From: Lophius americanus
Lineage: Eukaryota; Chordata; Actinopteri; Lophiiformes; Lophiidae
DNA: 64,000 nucleotides
Direction of reading: 5' to 3'
NCBI GenBank assembly: GCA_037951165.1
Contig: JBBDHG010000101.1
Span: 638,001-702,000, forward strand
Positions 35,401 to 48,181 of this stretch are shown here, in pieces (position 1 is the first letter of the stretch; the number at the start of each line of letters is the position of its first letter). The notes under the pieces were generated by a model, which saw only the letters and a list, made by a program, of their open reading frames with translations, had not been told where the DNA came from and ran no database searches. Position numbers and translations under genes: made by a program.

Positions 35401-38148
35401 GTCACACACTAAATACTGCGTCCTTACATCCAGACAAGTGAGTCAGGATATTATTCAAACCCACGCAGAAATAGAGGTTGGACAACATTAAAACTTCTGA
35501 GGAACATTTCCTCTTGGGAAATTAAATGGCGTTTCGTTTGAGAAAATACAAAACTGTGAAATCTCTGAGAACTCTGCTTTCATAGGGAACCCCGACACCT
35601 GTGAGATAAATGAAAGTCTGTACTTCACCACACAACTCAAGGTTACATTCTTTTTCTTGCTGAAATCAATGTTTCTGTAGATACAAAACTGCACGTATGC
35701 AGATTGTGCTGAGTTCACATCGGTCGTTACGGTGATTGTTTGACTCTACACCGAAGCTTGACATCTGCTTATGAAAGTCTTTTCTCTGTAAGCTTGATTG
35801 TTGCCAGGGCAACACATGCAGTGAGAGGAGTGACGAGAGACTGAACAGTTCTAACCTCGTAAAGGGACCCCCCCACCAAAAAAAGAATTTCCTCAAGTGC
35901 ATCAAACGCTGCTGGGACATGAGGCTTAGATGCATTCCACTCTTCCTCCTTGGTCTTAGATGAAGTGGAAATAGAATCAAATGATTCCCTTACAAGAGCT
36001 TTTTGTAGAAGTTTTTTGAATGAACACAAACTCTAAACTTTTGAGAAATGTTCGCTTTCTTAACAGCAAATCTGCATCTGTCCATAGGTAGAAAAACAAA
36101 ATCAGCCTATCAATGCCCCTCAAGTTTACAATCACTGTGCCAGAAATAGTCCCGCACGTGTTTGGGGCACTGAGGGCAAAGAAGCACCTGCTGAAATGGG
36201 GAACAACACTCTGCCACATTTAACAACATCAAAGAAGTGTTTAAAAATTGGTGTGAATTTAGTTTTTCGCATGTACAGCATTATTATTGAACGTTGCCAT
36301 ATTAACATAGCCTTTAAAAAAATGCCAATGTTAAATCTAAATATTTATTGTTAAACATAGATCGAAAACTTTGATGTTAAGTCTGAATGTGTGTCAAGAA
36401 ATTAAATATTTCATTTGCCAATTGCTTTCAATATGTTAGGTAATTCAACATTTTGGCAGCAGCCAAAATGGCAGCATGTTAGTAACCATTGAATATTCCC
36501 GTTATAGGCATTTATGCAAATTACCCAGTTAGTCTAGAGTTTACATGTCCAAGTCAGACGTCCGCTGAAGATAAACCACACCACATTTCTCCACAGCATT
36601 GCTGGACAGAAGAGTCATTCTTAAATATGTTCTTTGGTTTTTATACTGATAAGAGTATTTATAAAAATTAGTACTGGCAACTTTGCAACAGGGTGGGCAG
36701 GTGTGACCGGTGCACCGGTGCCACAGAAAGAAACTACCTAAAGAATCGTTATACAGTTATTTCATTTAAATGTAGTATTTTGTGATATAAAAACAAATGT
36801 TTCGATTTTATTTAACTTCTTAGGACATTAAAATACACATATTTTTCATTTGCACACTGTGAGTTTAAGTAAATTTGACAATTTTCATAAATATTACTGT
36901 AAATATGATTAATCTGAAAGTTTCTACCTTTAAATAAAAAAGCAAGCTTTTTTTTCTTGTTAAAATACGACCTAGCTTTATTGAACTTGTATGGCTCCAT
37001 GAAACACAGAGGTAAACTTTACACATTGGAAAAAGTTTGATTTAAGACGACACAACAGACTGGTAGAGGAAAAGTTATAAGACAGTCATCAAGTAAGCTA
37101 ATAACTGGTCTAAATTTAGGATTTCTAAACAGGGAAACAAGCAACTCCATTGCGGTGTGAAAAAAAAGGAAACCTAACTTTAGAAACTTCAAAAAAGAAC
37201 ATGACATAATACATAATGGACAGAATAATGGCTTTTTCAGATTATCTCAGACTGAGTAGCTTGACTGATTGTCTAATTCACCGTTCTTATTAAATAAGTC
37301 ATAAATATAAATACAACATACAAATCATTACAGCAGTGTTCCAGTTTCAAGACTGTGGTAAGTTCTTCAGTTATTTTTGTTTGCTTAAAACATACACAAG
37401 TTCATCGAGGAAGAGGGGAATGGATCCACCTGCTTTTAAATACAAGCAGTAAAATAATCCATGTAATCCATTCATCAAAGCAGCAGATGCTCTGTGGATC
37501 ACATGTGATGGGACCTGTATAAGATCTCTCCTGCTATTGCTTTTTAAATTGTGTCATGCTCTATTTTAGACATCCCTGCCTCATAAAGTGTGCTCCTTGC
37601 AGCGAAAAGGAAGAGGACCAAGAAGGTGACGGCAGTGCCAGGGAAACGGGGGACGTTCAGTTACAGCAGTTACAATGGGGGAGGAACTGGGGAATTGCAT
37701 AGTTTAGCAGCATAGTGCCTATTCCACTTGTTATTTTCAATTTCCAGTATAAATGTACGGCACTGAAACTTTACCCCCATGAATCACTCGTGGTTGGGCA
37801 GAATGAGGAGAGAGACGAGAGGTGTATTTTTACTAACGAGGGGGTGGCGAGTGAGACGTGAGGTGAGAGTTCATTAGGAAAAAGAAAACACTGAGTGTAC
37901 GGCTTCTGGGTGTAAACGGTCAAATAGTAATAACAGAGAAGATGTAAATATCGTACCTGCGCCCTCAAGATGTCAAAATGTGTGAAAGTCTGTATATTGA
38001 TGCAGGGAAATACAGAATTCTTAAATATCGAGTTAATCAACTGGTCTTTGTAAAGCACCATATTCCTGTCTCATTTTGTGCTCTCTGCATGGTGTGAGTT
38101 TGTGGGAACTTTCGCATGAAACTGTTCCCTTGAAATACAAACGTTTAG

Positions 38149-41100
38149 TCAAGTATTTGTCCATGGTAAAAAGAAAGACACGATAACGATGACGAGGGAG
38201 ACGGGCAATGAGAGGAGGAGGATGATGGGGAGAGAGAAGGAAGATGGCCACAGAGACATCAGACGTCTGGAGCCTCGGAGAACCTCCACTGGATGCTTTT
38301 GGAGCTCCACATTTGGTGGACAGATGACCAGTGGCCTGACCTGTGATATGCTCTCCTGAGGGACAGGGAAGAAAGACATGACACTCATGTTCAGTTTCTT
38401 AAAGGAAAATACCTCACAAGATGTTTGTCAATAGCCTTTTTTCTGCAATAATCACACCACTCTCTGACCTAAGAATGGGCACACAATATAATAACTTTTG
38501 TGCACAAGATTCAAACATTTTTTTGAGGGACTTTAAATGCTGTTCCTCTACCTCCAGTATGGTCCTGCTGTGAGCTCTGTCAGGGCTGAGCCTGAGGTTC
38601 CAGCGGTGTGATCTGTGGCTCCGCCCACCATCGTCTTCACTCTCAGTAGTGTCTTGCCTCGCTACTCGCGGGCGCTTACGTCTCCGCGAACTGATTCGCT
38701 GAAGAGATCCTGGCTCCTGCAGTCTGAATACAATCCAGTTGGAGGCGCAAGGTCAGAGGAAGGACCAGAGGCAATGAGATGGTGTGTGTGTTTGTGCATG
38801 TGTGTGTGTGTGAATATGAAGGTGTGAAAGCGAGCATCAAACCTGCAATCTGTATCCTCTATATCCGCATCTGCATCACTCTCCCCCTGAGGGTCAGACA
38901 GCGCAAAGTCCTCCTGAAACAAATGAAGATTCTTTAGGATGCTATGTGCAATCAAACATACAAATGTATAAATGTGAAGAGACTATATAGAACAAAAACA
39001 CGTTATAAGCTGCTTTAAAAAGGGATGATAAATACGCTAGTTTGTGAGATCATTTAATTAAGACAACATCCTCATGAACTGAATGAAGGTTTCTATTTTG
39101 TAGTATTGGTTGGATGAAACACGTGGGCCCTGGTGAATCATCAACTATAACTACTTGGAAACCAGAAAACCCTGGTGGCCTTTATCTGTTTGCGTCTCCT
39201 CGTGCGTCATTTTACATCACCATTGTTATTATGCATGAATCACACCTAGGCACATGACTGATGAGCTCAGAGGCTCCTAATCTGGTGGTGGCTTCCTGTC
39301 GCCTCATTTCATTTCGTGACTTACACCCAAATACACAGACTGAACGCAGAGCCTAAATCCACTCTCTCTAATCCATTCATCTATATTTGACACATAGATA
39401 ACAAACAAACCATCCGGTGAAAGGATCAGAAATCTGAAGACGTAGTCATATTTAATTATTATTCAATTTATTTAATGACTTAAATTGTATTTTCTTCTAT
39501 ATAGCATTCTATTTATTCATAGATTCATCAAAGGCTGGACAACTTCAAATCATAATAATTTTAACCTGCTGAAGTAGTCTGTTGAAGAAGTGTACATAAT
39601 CTTCTTGAATTGTTATAGAGAATCAATGCTACAGTTTCCAAAATCACGACAGCCAGGCATTAAGTGGGGCTGTGTCGTCGCCATTTTTAAACAGTTGTGT
39701 TTAACCAGTTTACAGACACACTGAAACAGCAGCACTTTCAAAGGATTAAACTATGGTAACCATTTTCCCAACTTTGCATTTTCAGACCTCCAATCAGGAA
39801 AGTGTTATTTGACAGAATCAAAATTGGTTTATTGAAAGTTATAAATGTCCACTTGGATTTGATTCAATTACATTTCTAATTTCAATTAATTGCCCTGCCG
39901 AACAAAAGGCTTTATTCAATTTAAGCACGGATCCATAATGAATCAAGGAACATTTTGTAAAACTTTTTTTTTCTTTTTTTTGGCAACAGCAGAAGACGAT
40001 CAGCTTATTTTGGCTTCGCACAAAAGCCCCAATTACAATCAGTGACAAACTGTCATCATGCATGTATGAGTATGAGTCACATATGGCTCACATTCATGGA
40101 CCTTGAAGAAGGCATACCAAATCACAGCTGCTCTCTAAAATAACAGGTGACACAAATGTCAAATCTTTGCACTCCTGTAAGTAACTACAGGAGGAGGAGA
40201 GGTTTTGCCCATAGTGGGCCATCACTGCAAATTATGCTGCATCTCTTAACTGATCCAAGCAGGTTGTTTTTGTGGTCAACAAGACGTTCCCCACCTACAT
40301 CTCAAGTATGGTGTGAAGACATGCCAATACTACTTTAATCAGAGAGAGAACATTTTGTTCTTAAGTTGCTGTGATGGAAGCAACAAAAATGGCAAATCTC
40401 GAGGATCTGATCAACTCTGACAAGAGTGGCTTTGCGATGGCTATGATGGCTCCTGGTCCACTTTGGTTAGTACCCACTAATAAGGATCTAAGGAAGTACA
40501 AATAAACTAACGACTGTGTCATCAGCTTCAAAAGCCTTTTGATGTGCAAGTTTCTTTCTATCTTTATATAAACTATTTTACACATCCTTACCCTACTATG
40601 ATGGTATACTACGAACTAATACTACTATTATTACTATGACGGTGAGGTACAAAGAGAGGGGTAAATAATGCGCAAAAAATAACATTTTCTGATAATATTG
40701 TCACCAATGTACCTGAATTAAGCTAAATTTGAATTTGTGCTCTTCTGACTAGGTCCAATTTATGGCAATGTCCCTTTAAAATCAAGCTGCATCTGATAAT
40801 TTGATGATTGTACGATCTCATTCATCCAACAAATTTCAAAGAGTCCTGAAGACAAAATAGATAACACAGGGAAAGAACAATGTGATGACACCGGGCTAAC
40901 AAAAAAGCCCCCCTTTCTTTGCTGGCTGCCACAATGTAAAATTTGGCCATTTAATTTTCTTCAAACTCCTCGTATCATGACAATCATCAATCCATAGCAC
41001 AAACCACCATAAAAAAATCGGCCTGTTTTGCTGAACTCGACAATTGGAATCAAGACACTAAATCATACTGCCATTCAACACAGATTTAGGAAATTACTCC

Positions 41101-43085
41101 CAACTTTCCGTGGCGCTATGTTAAATCTGATTGTTTTAACGCATTTCATCGTACAGCCCTCTGCAGGCCACACCACATGAACACACACACATTCCTGTCA
41201 GACATACACGTCAAACATTACCTCAGTGCCGTATCCCTCAGAGTACCTGGTCATCATCCCTCTGTTTTTTCCGCAGTTCTCACACCGGAGTGTGTCCTGA
41301 GAGCAGGAAAGGAAGAGAAGAAGAAATATGACATGTGCAACACCAAGGACAGATCCTTCATGAAACATTTTCGACCAGAGCGCACAAGACCACTTCATAA
41401 TGTTACAGAAGCACTAGAGTGACTGTCATTACATCACAGAGGTACTAAAGTGACCGTCATTACATCACAGAGGCACTAGAGTGATTGTCATTACATCACA
41501 GAGGCACTAGATTGATTGTCATTACATCACAGAGGCACTAGAGTCAATCAATCAATCAATCTTTATTTATATAGCGCCAATTCAGAACAACAGTTGTCTC
41601 AAGGTGCTTCCCAGAAAGAGCAGGTCTAGACCAAACTCTTTATATAATTATCTACAGGACCCAACAAATTCCTCCTTGAGCAAGCACTTGGCGACAATGG
41701 CGAGAAAAACCTGCCCTTTAACGGGCAGAAACCTCGAGCAGATCCAAGACACAGGGTGGACGGCCTACTGCCATGACCGGTCGGGTTTGAAAGAAGAGTG
41801 ATTGTCATTACATCACAGAGGCACTAAAGTGATTATCATTACATCATAGAGGCACTAGAGTGATTGTCATTACATCATAGAGGCACTAGAGTGATTGTCA
41901 TTACATCACAGAGGCACTAGAGTGATTATCATTACATCATAGAGGCACTACAGTGATTGTCATTACATCATAGAGGCACTAGAGTGATACTATAGAGTGT
42001 AGATAGAGAGAATAGAGTGACACTACAGTAACGTCATTTTGTCGCAGAGGGACTAAAGTCATATCATTTTGCCACAGAGGCCCAAGGTTAATGTAATTAC
42101 ATCTCAGGTCTGAGGCACTAAAGCCATATCATCATATTGTGCTGGTTATGGAGCCATGCCATTATGTCACCGAGGCACTAGGGCAATGTTTTAATTATAG
42201 GTCATTAAACTCTTTCTTTAATTTTTCTCTTCACTTTTGGTTAGAACTCTCCTGTTAGTACTGCTCTGTTCATATCCATAAGATTTCACAAATATTGCAC
42301 AAATACGGACAAAATTAACAAAGAGCACAGATAAAAGACTGAATCGATCTTTAATCTTGAGCATAAATGGTCTTTAACGTCCATTGCTCCAGTTCAATTG
42401 TTTTTGTCTGTAGTACGCTTACACTCCTGTGCACTTAAAAGCGATTTCCACAAAGTTTTGGTTGGATGCGTTAAATACAGCCTGCATTCACTGAAGTTTC
42501 TATTTCCAAGAGCCCTTTCTTTGGCTGTGGAAACAAAAAAAAAGGTTAAAAAATAAGCTCTGACTCTCTGTCTCTGAACCAGCCTCAGAACTACCTTGGT
42601 GGAAAAGGGGTAAGAGAAAGCTGCAGCGATACAGAGAGGTCAGCGAGCGGTTCAAGGCGTTTATTTAGAGATGAAGAAGTACTTTGCGAAGGCGTCAGAC
42701 ACTTCAGTGGGCAGTCTGAGCACTCACCGCTGTAGCCATGTGTTCTTCTGCATACAGCGTACAGTGGCTGGCCTGGCACAGACACAGAGCATCTACCTCT
42801 CCACAACTCGCCCCCATCTGATACAAAGACAGTAAGAGAGGATAAACAGTGATGTGTTGACTCGGGTCAAGCTTTACATCCCAGTCACTTTTAGCCAGTA
42901 GCATAAATCATTAGATCTTTCATCTTTATTGTTAAGATAGAACGTGAGTCTGTTCTTACGACACAATCACACACACAACACACACATTTCCAAGGTGTGT
43001 AGGTAACAGGTGTTGATCTCACCTCACAGTCATTGTCAGACGTCTCTCCGGAGGATAAGAGACAATGGGGGTCGCTCCGTAGCAT
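38149..43085 (-). CDS. Predicted tail-anchored membrane protein, family not recognised
   Basis: Minus-strand exons 43085-43023, 42817-42728, 41296-41222, 38913-38843, 38723-38552 and 38355-38149 all have GT and AG borders and join in phase to 225 residues. The N-terminal third is Cys-rich: CHC-type spacing in ALCLCQASHCTLYAEEHMA and RCENCGK, possibly metal-binding. The middle is acidic (DADADIEDTD), then basic (RRRKRPR, a possible nuclear signal) and Ser/Arg-rich. The last about 35 residues hold one hydrophobic segment (LPIILLLSLPVSLVIVIVSF) followed by PWTNT and the stop, which fits a tail anchor in the ER or nuclear envelope. The three upstream exons are phase 0 at both ends, so further exons could be missing from the model. 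The ATG at 43085 follows a plausible acceptor; a non-coding first exon may be near 45153-45300. No function is assigned. Confidence 0.6.
38780..38812. repeat. GT-rich microsatellite next to a coding exon
   Basis: A GTGT run with TTTGTGCATG interruptions in the 119-base intron (38724-38842) between exons 4 and 5 of the tail-anchored gene. Confidence 0.8.
41419..41983. repeat. 31-bp minisatellite, split by a retroelement
   Basis: Ten full units of consensus GTGATTGTCATTACATCACA followed by GAGGCACTAGA: four before and six after the insertion at 41545-41794. Units differ by one to three bases. Decayed units continue to about 42190. The array is in an intron of the tail-anchored gene. Confidence 0.95.
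41545..41794 (-). mobile_element. LINE-type 3' end (5'-truncated) inserted in the minisatellite
   Basis: Read on the minus strand it ends GGCGCTATATAAATAAAGATT plus a TTGA tetranucleotide tail, the ending seen in fish non-LTR elements of the CR1/L2 type. The insertion is flanked by a direct repeat AGAGT (41540-41544 and 41795-41799) that is a single copy in the uninterrupted repeat unit, which marks it as the target-site duplication. A shorter related fragment is at about 59790-59875. The clade assignment is inference. Confidence 0.7.
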
Positions 43086-43494
43086 GACCTTTAACCTGGT
43101 TCACGCTCTCACATTGACCTCCTGGGCACATAAACAGTTGGGATAATAGCTCAGGAACATTACACATCACATCTACATTGTAGATTTGAGTACCTACTTG
43201 TTATAAATGACATCAGAGAAAGGATCATTATGGAAGAAAATTAATTTGAAGCTAGTGCTTACAGTTGAAAGAGTTGTGATAAACCCTTGTGAATAACAAA
43301 AAGATGAGGATAAAACTTCTTACCCAGAGGACTCTAAACGCTTTGGAAAACATTACTAAAAAACATAACGTGATGATTTTCTAATCAAGTTTATAAAGAC
43401 ATTATGACCGAAGTTCCACATCAGTCACTTTTGTAAATATGTGAGAATTGCTCACGGAAAAAAAGAAACCTGGTGCCTTTCTGTATGGAGTTCA

Positions 43495-43710
43495 AATGTT
43501 CTCTCTGTGTTTCCTCCTGGTACACCAGCTTCCTCCCACAGTCCAAAAACATGCAATATAGATGAATCACTGACTGTTAATTGACTATGAATGTGAGCGG
43601 CAGTGTTTGTGTTGCTAAATGTTAGCTCTGTGGTGAAACGGAATCAATGCCAGGTGGGATTGGCTCCAGGCCCTGTTAAACCCCGAACAGAATAAGTGGC
43701 AATGGAAAGA
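43495..43710 (+). repeat. Dispersed fish repeat, SINE-like
   Basis: It contains CTTCCTCCCACAGTCCAAAA, then a TTGACTATGAATGTGAG segment and a downstream GGCTCCAGGCCCTG. These are typical phrases of an abundant fish dispersed repeat; a head fragment of a related copy is at 1380-1545. It is in the 5' flank or first intron of the tail-anchored gene. Confidence 0.5.
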
Positions 43711-43925
43711 TGTATGGATCATGATGTACAAAATTGACTTTGTGTTGAAGTTTGGCCATTCATTAGAACAACTATGGCATTTTGGGGCGTTCATTTTATG
43801 TCAGCAACCCAATTTGTGACAGGGGCAACAAAAGAATTGGAATATTGTATAAAGCTCACAAACAAGAGATTGTATCATTCATCAAGTACAGAGAATCATA
43901 ACAGGTCCAGGGTCACACAATGAAG

Positions 43926-44690
43926 GAGTCCAGGTTCCATACCAATTAAACAGTCTAGGTTCATACATGAAACAGTCATCGTTTTTCAGGTTTGAACAGT
44001 ACCGGTTCATACAACTAAAACAGTCCAGGTTCATACAACTAAAACAGTCCAGGTTCGTATACTGACATATTCCAGCTTCATACAGTGAAACAGTCCTGGT
44101 TCATATAGTGAAACAGTCCTGGTTCGTACAGTGAAATAGTCCAGGTTCGTACAGTGAAACAGTCCAGGTTCATACAGTGAAACACTCCAGGTTCATACAG
44201 TGAAACAATCCAGGTTCATACAGTGAAACAGTCCTGGTTCGTACAGTGAAACAGTCCAGGTTCGTACAGTGAAACAGTCCAGGTTCATACAGTGAAACAG
44301 CCCAGGTTCATACAGTGAAACAGTCCAGGTTCATACAGTGAAACAGTCCAGGTTCACACAGTGAAACAGTCCAGGTTCATACAGTGAAACACTCCAGGTT
44401 CTTACAGTGAAACACTCCAGGTTCATAGGCTACATCTGTCCAGGTTCATACAGTGAAACAGTCCAGGTTCATACAGTAAAACAGTCCAGGTTTATACAGA
44501 GAAACACTCCAGGTTCATAGGCTAGATCTGTCCAGGTTCATACAGTGAAACAGTCCAGGTTCATACAGTGAAACAGTCCAGGTTCATACACTGTTCATAC
44601 ACTGAAACACTCCAGGTTCATAGGCTAGATCTGTCCAGGTTCATACAGTGAAACACTCCAGGTTCATAGGCTAGATCTGTCCAGGTTCTT
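43926..44690. repeat. 23-bp minisatellite with a 46-bp higher-order variant
   Basis: About 30 copies of a 23-base unit AAACAGTCCAGGTTCATACAGTG. From about 44390 onward a double-length variant appears, in which one unit carries CATAGGCTAGATCTGTCC. It recurs at about 44420, 44520, 44620 and 44670. The array lies about 840 bases upstream of the tail-anchored gene's ATG. Confidence 0.95.
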
Positions 44691-45152
44691 AGAGGTGCTT
44701 TGGTTTCACCATCGCACAATTTCTTTTTTTTGTATTCTAGTCTGTTCAGAATAAAACAAGATTTTCTATTATTGTATTCTATTTTAATTGACATTTTGCA
44801 GTTAAACACTCTGTGTTGACTGAGGAAAATGAACTTTTTTGGTGAAAGATGATGGCGCATGATTCATTCCATTCTTACAGTTGATCGTATCCTAGTTGTA
44901 TTTTGCCATCAGATTTATCATCACAGCACCTCCAACATCTTTGTCCGCGCTACCATTATGTAATGACCCACGACAGCTGCCGCTAGAACCGGACAACTTT
45001 CACGATAAAGACATGACACGTAAAGCTGTTTACGACATTCATAAATCATGTTTTCTCATATTATTAAAACACAATAAATAATCCTATTGACAAAAATACG
45101 AGAAGCGGAAATAACTCTTGATTTTAAGCGTTAATAGAAGGGAACACATTAC

Positions 45153-45420
45153 CTCAGACGCATCCTGTCTTTGAATATGGATTAAACCCATGTGACGTGA
45201 ACGGAGCCTCGCATTCACGGGATAAACAGCAGAACGCGGTGATGCGCGTGGAAGCCATGAGCTCGTGCTGACAGTTAGCGTCTGACATTCTACCAGGTGG
45301 ATGACGTCAGCATTCGCTCACTCAACGTTCTCACAGTAACGCAGGACTGCGGAGAGGAGGAATTTCCGTGCTTCACTTTCAAAATAAAACACGGTATTAT
45401 AAAAGCCAGCCTGGTAAGGG
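45153..45420 (-). promoter_or_regulatory. CpG-rich segment, candidate promoter / first exon of the tail-anchored gene
   Basis: This stretch is visibly richer in CG dinucleotides than its AT-rich surroundings (GCGCGTGG, AACGCGGTGATG, CCTCGCATTCACGGG). On the minus strand it ends in a donor (GAG/GTAATG at 45153/45152), so it may hold a non-coding first exon for the gene at 38149-43085. This is inference without expression data. Confidence 0.35.
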
Positions 45421-45779
45421 CATCCTGTACGTACGGTGATTTGAAAAAAACTATTTGCTGCGTATATCGAATGCTGAATCATGTCAGATCTTTATGTAAC
45501 CAGATGGCAACACGAGTATCAAAAAAAAAATACAACTTTAAAGGTGTTTATTGTTAAAATCCCGGGTTGTGCGAAATAACTATGCCCTAAGGAGCTACAT
45601 TTAAAAAAACATTAAACCGCATTTTATTGATGGAACAGACAAATCCAGATCTCATTACTACCAACCCAGTTCAATCATCATTATAATAAACCTTTTTCAA
45701 AAGTGTGAGGTTGAGTCATCGCAGCAGTAGCCCACTGTCTCAGAGTTGATTGAAATAAATCAGTCCAGGAGCAGAATTT

Positions 45780-46300
45780 TTTCCAAATATAATTGGACTC
45801 CACGGATCCACAGTCAGACTACATTATCGACAAATGGAGAAGATTTAAAATAATAGAGGATATTCCCACTAGCGGCCAAAATTCCTTCATGTGTACGGCA
45901 AGAACTAATTTAGAAATACACAAAAGATCCACAGTAAACACCAAATCCACTACAGGCCTCTCTCATCCAAGGTTCATGGCTTAAAGAACCAAATGACACC
46001 GGACAAGACTGGCATCCATTGGAGAGTGGCAAGGTGATAGCCGCTGCTAACCCAGAGGACGTAAAGACTCTTATGAATTCTTTCACAACACACCTTGATA
46101 ATCCTCAGAGGCTTTTGAAAAATATTCGGTGGAGCGATGAGTGTAATGTTGAACAGTTAGAAGACCGGAGTCTGATTGTATATGGTGTAAATGAAACACA
46201 GCATTCCAACATAAGAACAGTAGACCTACACATTACTGTTTCATTGAATGCATACAGCATAGGTATGCAATTGTTTTTCAAAAAAACTTTTTCGTTGCCT
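45780..46300 (+). mobile_element. Second Tc1-like transposase relic
   Basis: On the plus strand, fragments look like a Tc1 transposase in order: IIDKWRRFKII followed by a GxP-like SGQ linker (45793-45984), then HLDNPQRLLKNIRWSDE with the first-Asp motif WSDE, and VYGVNETQ (46019-46260). Stops and frameshifts separate them and the DN and PIE motifs were not found, so it is inactive. It differs from the relic at 18950-20440. Confidence 0.5.
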
Positions 46301-48181
46301 GGAAGAAAGGCTGTGCATTACTGATTGACAAATTATGACCTTGCCAAAGGCGAACTCGGCTTAGATTTTACTCTAAATTCAAAAACACGTTGTCTTCCTT
46401 ATCAAATGTGCATATTCATAACCTTAATCTTCAACTTTCGGGACTGTTGCACATTTGCACTTCTTTTTAAATATGGCATATAAGTTCAACATTACTATTA
46501 AAAAACAAAATCCCTATGACTATAGGGATTTATGAATGCTGACACACACAACCGAAGAACTGGAAGTAGTTATGTAATGCTGCCTTTGATCTTCATCTAG
46601 TACTGCAAATGTCCTGAGAGAGTTGAAGCACAATCATTGGTTATGTTGAGACAGACCAAGAGACAGCTGAAATGATGACGTTGGTGAATCTACGGAGGCC
46701 GGCATCGAGGAGCCGATGGAGGTTCTGCATAACAGCAGCCCGATTGAACCAGAGGTACAGAGAGAATCATTGTTGGAAAGATATGACCAGCGGATGTAAA
46801 CTTTCTCCAGTGCTTCTTTTATGATCGTAGGCTCTGAATTAAATTACCTGAGAATAACACTTCAGAGTCACCGTTGTGTGAGGCCTGTGGTTACATGACC
46901 ACTCCAAGGTGTGCTTGTAAAAACCTGAGAAGCTGGTAAAAACATTTATTTCTGTAAATTTTCTTTTGCAACAGCTTTAAGGGGCTTTAGCTTAAGCTTA
47001 CTAAACAGAGCTCACTTTGACCTTTATGTCCCATGAGCCCACAGAATGAGATAGAGTGTAATTAGAGGGTAGACCTAATGGTTTAGGGCGGGAACGTTGT
47101 TATGGCAGCATGACCATGAAAATCACCCTGTGAACAAAACTGTACACTGTATTTTTTACAGGGATTCAAATAGTTTTGATTTTAATTTGTTTTTGCACAA
47201 TAGGGGCGTGATGCTTTTGTGATTGCCAATATGCACCATGATGTTTTATTAATGCGTTAAATATCTTTTTAAGGTTATTAACGTGTTATCCTCACGTTAT
47301 CCACTAAATTGTACGTTAAAGAAAAGAGATGCAGTTCGAAAAAGCTCTTTAAATGCACTCTCTCAGGAGAAGGGGAGGCAAAAGAGGAGGGAAGTGACAA
47401 AACTTCAGAGCCAGATAGAGAGGTTTGTATATACACAAGTAGCAATACAAACAGGAGATGTGGGCTTGATAAGGAAATTAAGGGAAAGGGTGCAACTCAA
47501 ATAAACCAAGACTAATCCACCAACGGTCCAATACTATCTCTCTATCTCTCTCTCTCTCTCTCTGTTCCCTTCTAAATCTCAAACTTATTGTCACTTACAG
47601 AGTAGAAGCACACAGAGATAAAAAGGAAGGAACGCTGCAGAATCACATCATTTTGGATATTCTGGAAACACTACAGAAGGTCATTCTTTGGATCTACTCA
47701 TCAGAATTAGATGCAGGACTAAATCCTACCAATTCACACCCGGCAAAAAAAATTGTTCTTTGATTAAGGTTGCAGGGTTCTGGTCTAGGCACTGGAATAC
47801 GGTGGATTTACGGCTTAGAACATCCGACTCAACCTGGATTTTTAATATTGCACCCAAAGCAATCACAGGTTACTGCACAAGAACAGCCAGAGGTGGTTTG
47901 AGGGTTTGGTGGTGTGAGGTTTGCTTTTCTGTGATGAGGAAGTGAGCTTCAGCGACCAAAGACAGATGCGTATATTCACTGTTCCTGGGGTTTGCTGACT
48001 GCGAAAAGGACCAGAGAAGTAGGGGACCAATGGGACAGACTTTTACATCTGCATGGAAATTAAGGACAAAAAAAAAAATGCACCAAATCAGCGTTTTTAT
48101 TTGAGTCAAAGCACAGATTAGACATTATAGCCTGGTTTGTCAAAAAGTGCTAATATTGAACGTCAACAGAGTGGAAGATCA
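46300..48181. other. Upstream flank of the formin gene
   Basis: AT-rich DNA with a TC microsatellite at 47536-47563. Two GC-richer open stretches (46640-46760 and 47372-47427) have weak acceptor and donor motifs and might be formin exons, but neither could be phased into the gene with confidence. Confidence 0.45.

Larger units (their letters stand above)
33229..38148. other. Intergenic, nothing recognised beyond simple repeats
   Basis: Between the divergent 5' end of the minus-strand klhl33-like gene and the 3' end of the tail-anchored gene there are an AAT microsatellite, a TC/CA microsatellite and a SINE fragment. No exon with family resemblance was seen. A minus-strand AATAAA (TTTATT at about 36975-36980) could serve the tail-anchored gene, although it would imply a 3' UTR of about 1.2 kb. 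Confidence 0.55.

Noticed and set aside
46640..46760. GC-richer open stretch that might be an upstream formin exon
   Set aside because: The frame that looks acidic is preceded directly by an in-frame stop, and no acceptor gives a phase that reaches the FH1 exon.
47372..47427. Short segment with CTCTCAG acceptor and GAG/GTTTGT donor, acidic in one frame
   Set aside because: Too short, weak donor, and no phase evidence linking it to 48182; kept only as a possible FHOD exon.
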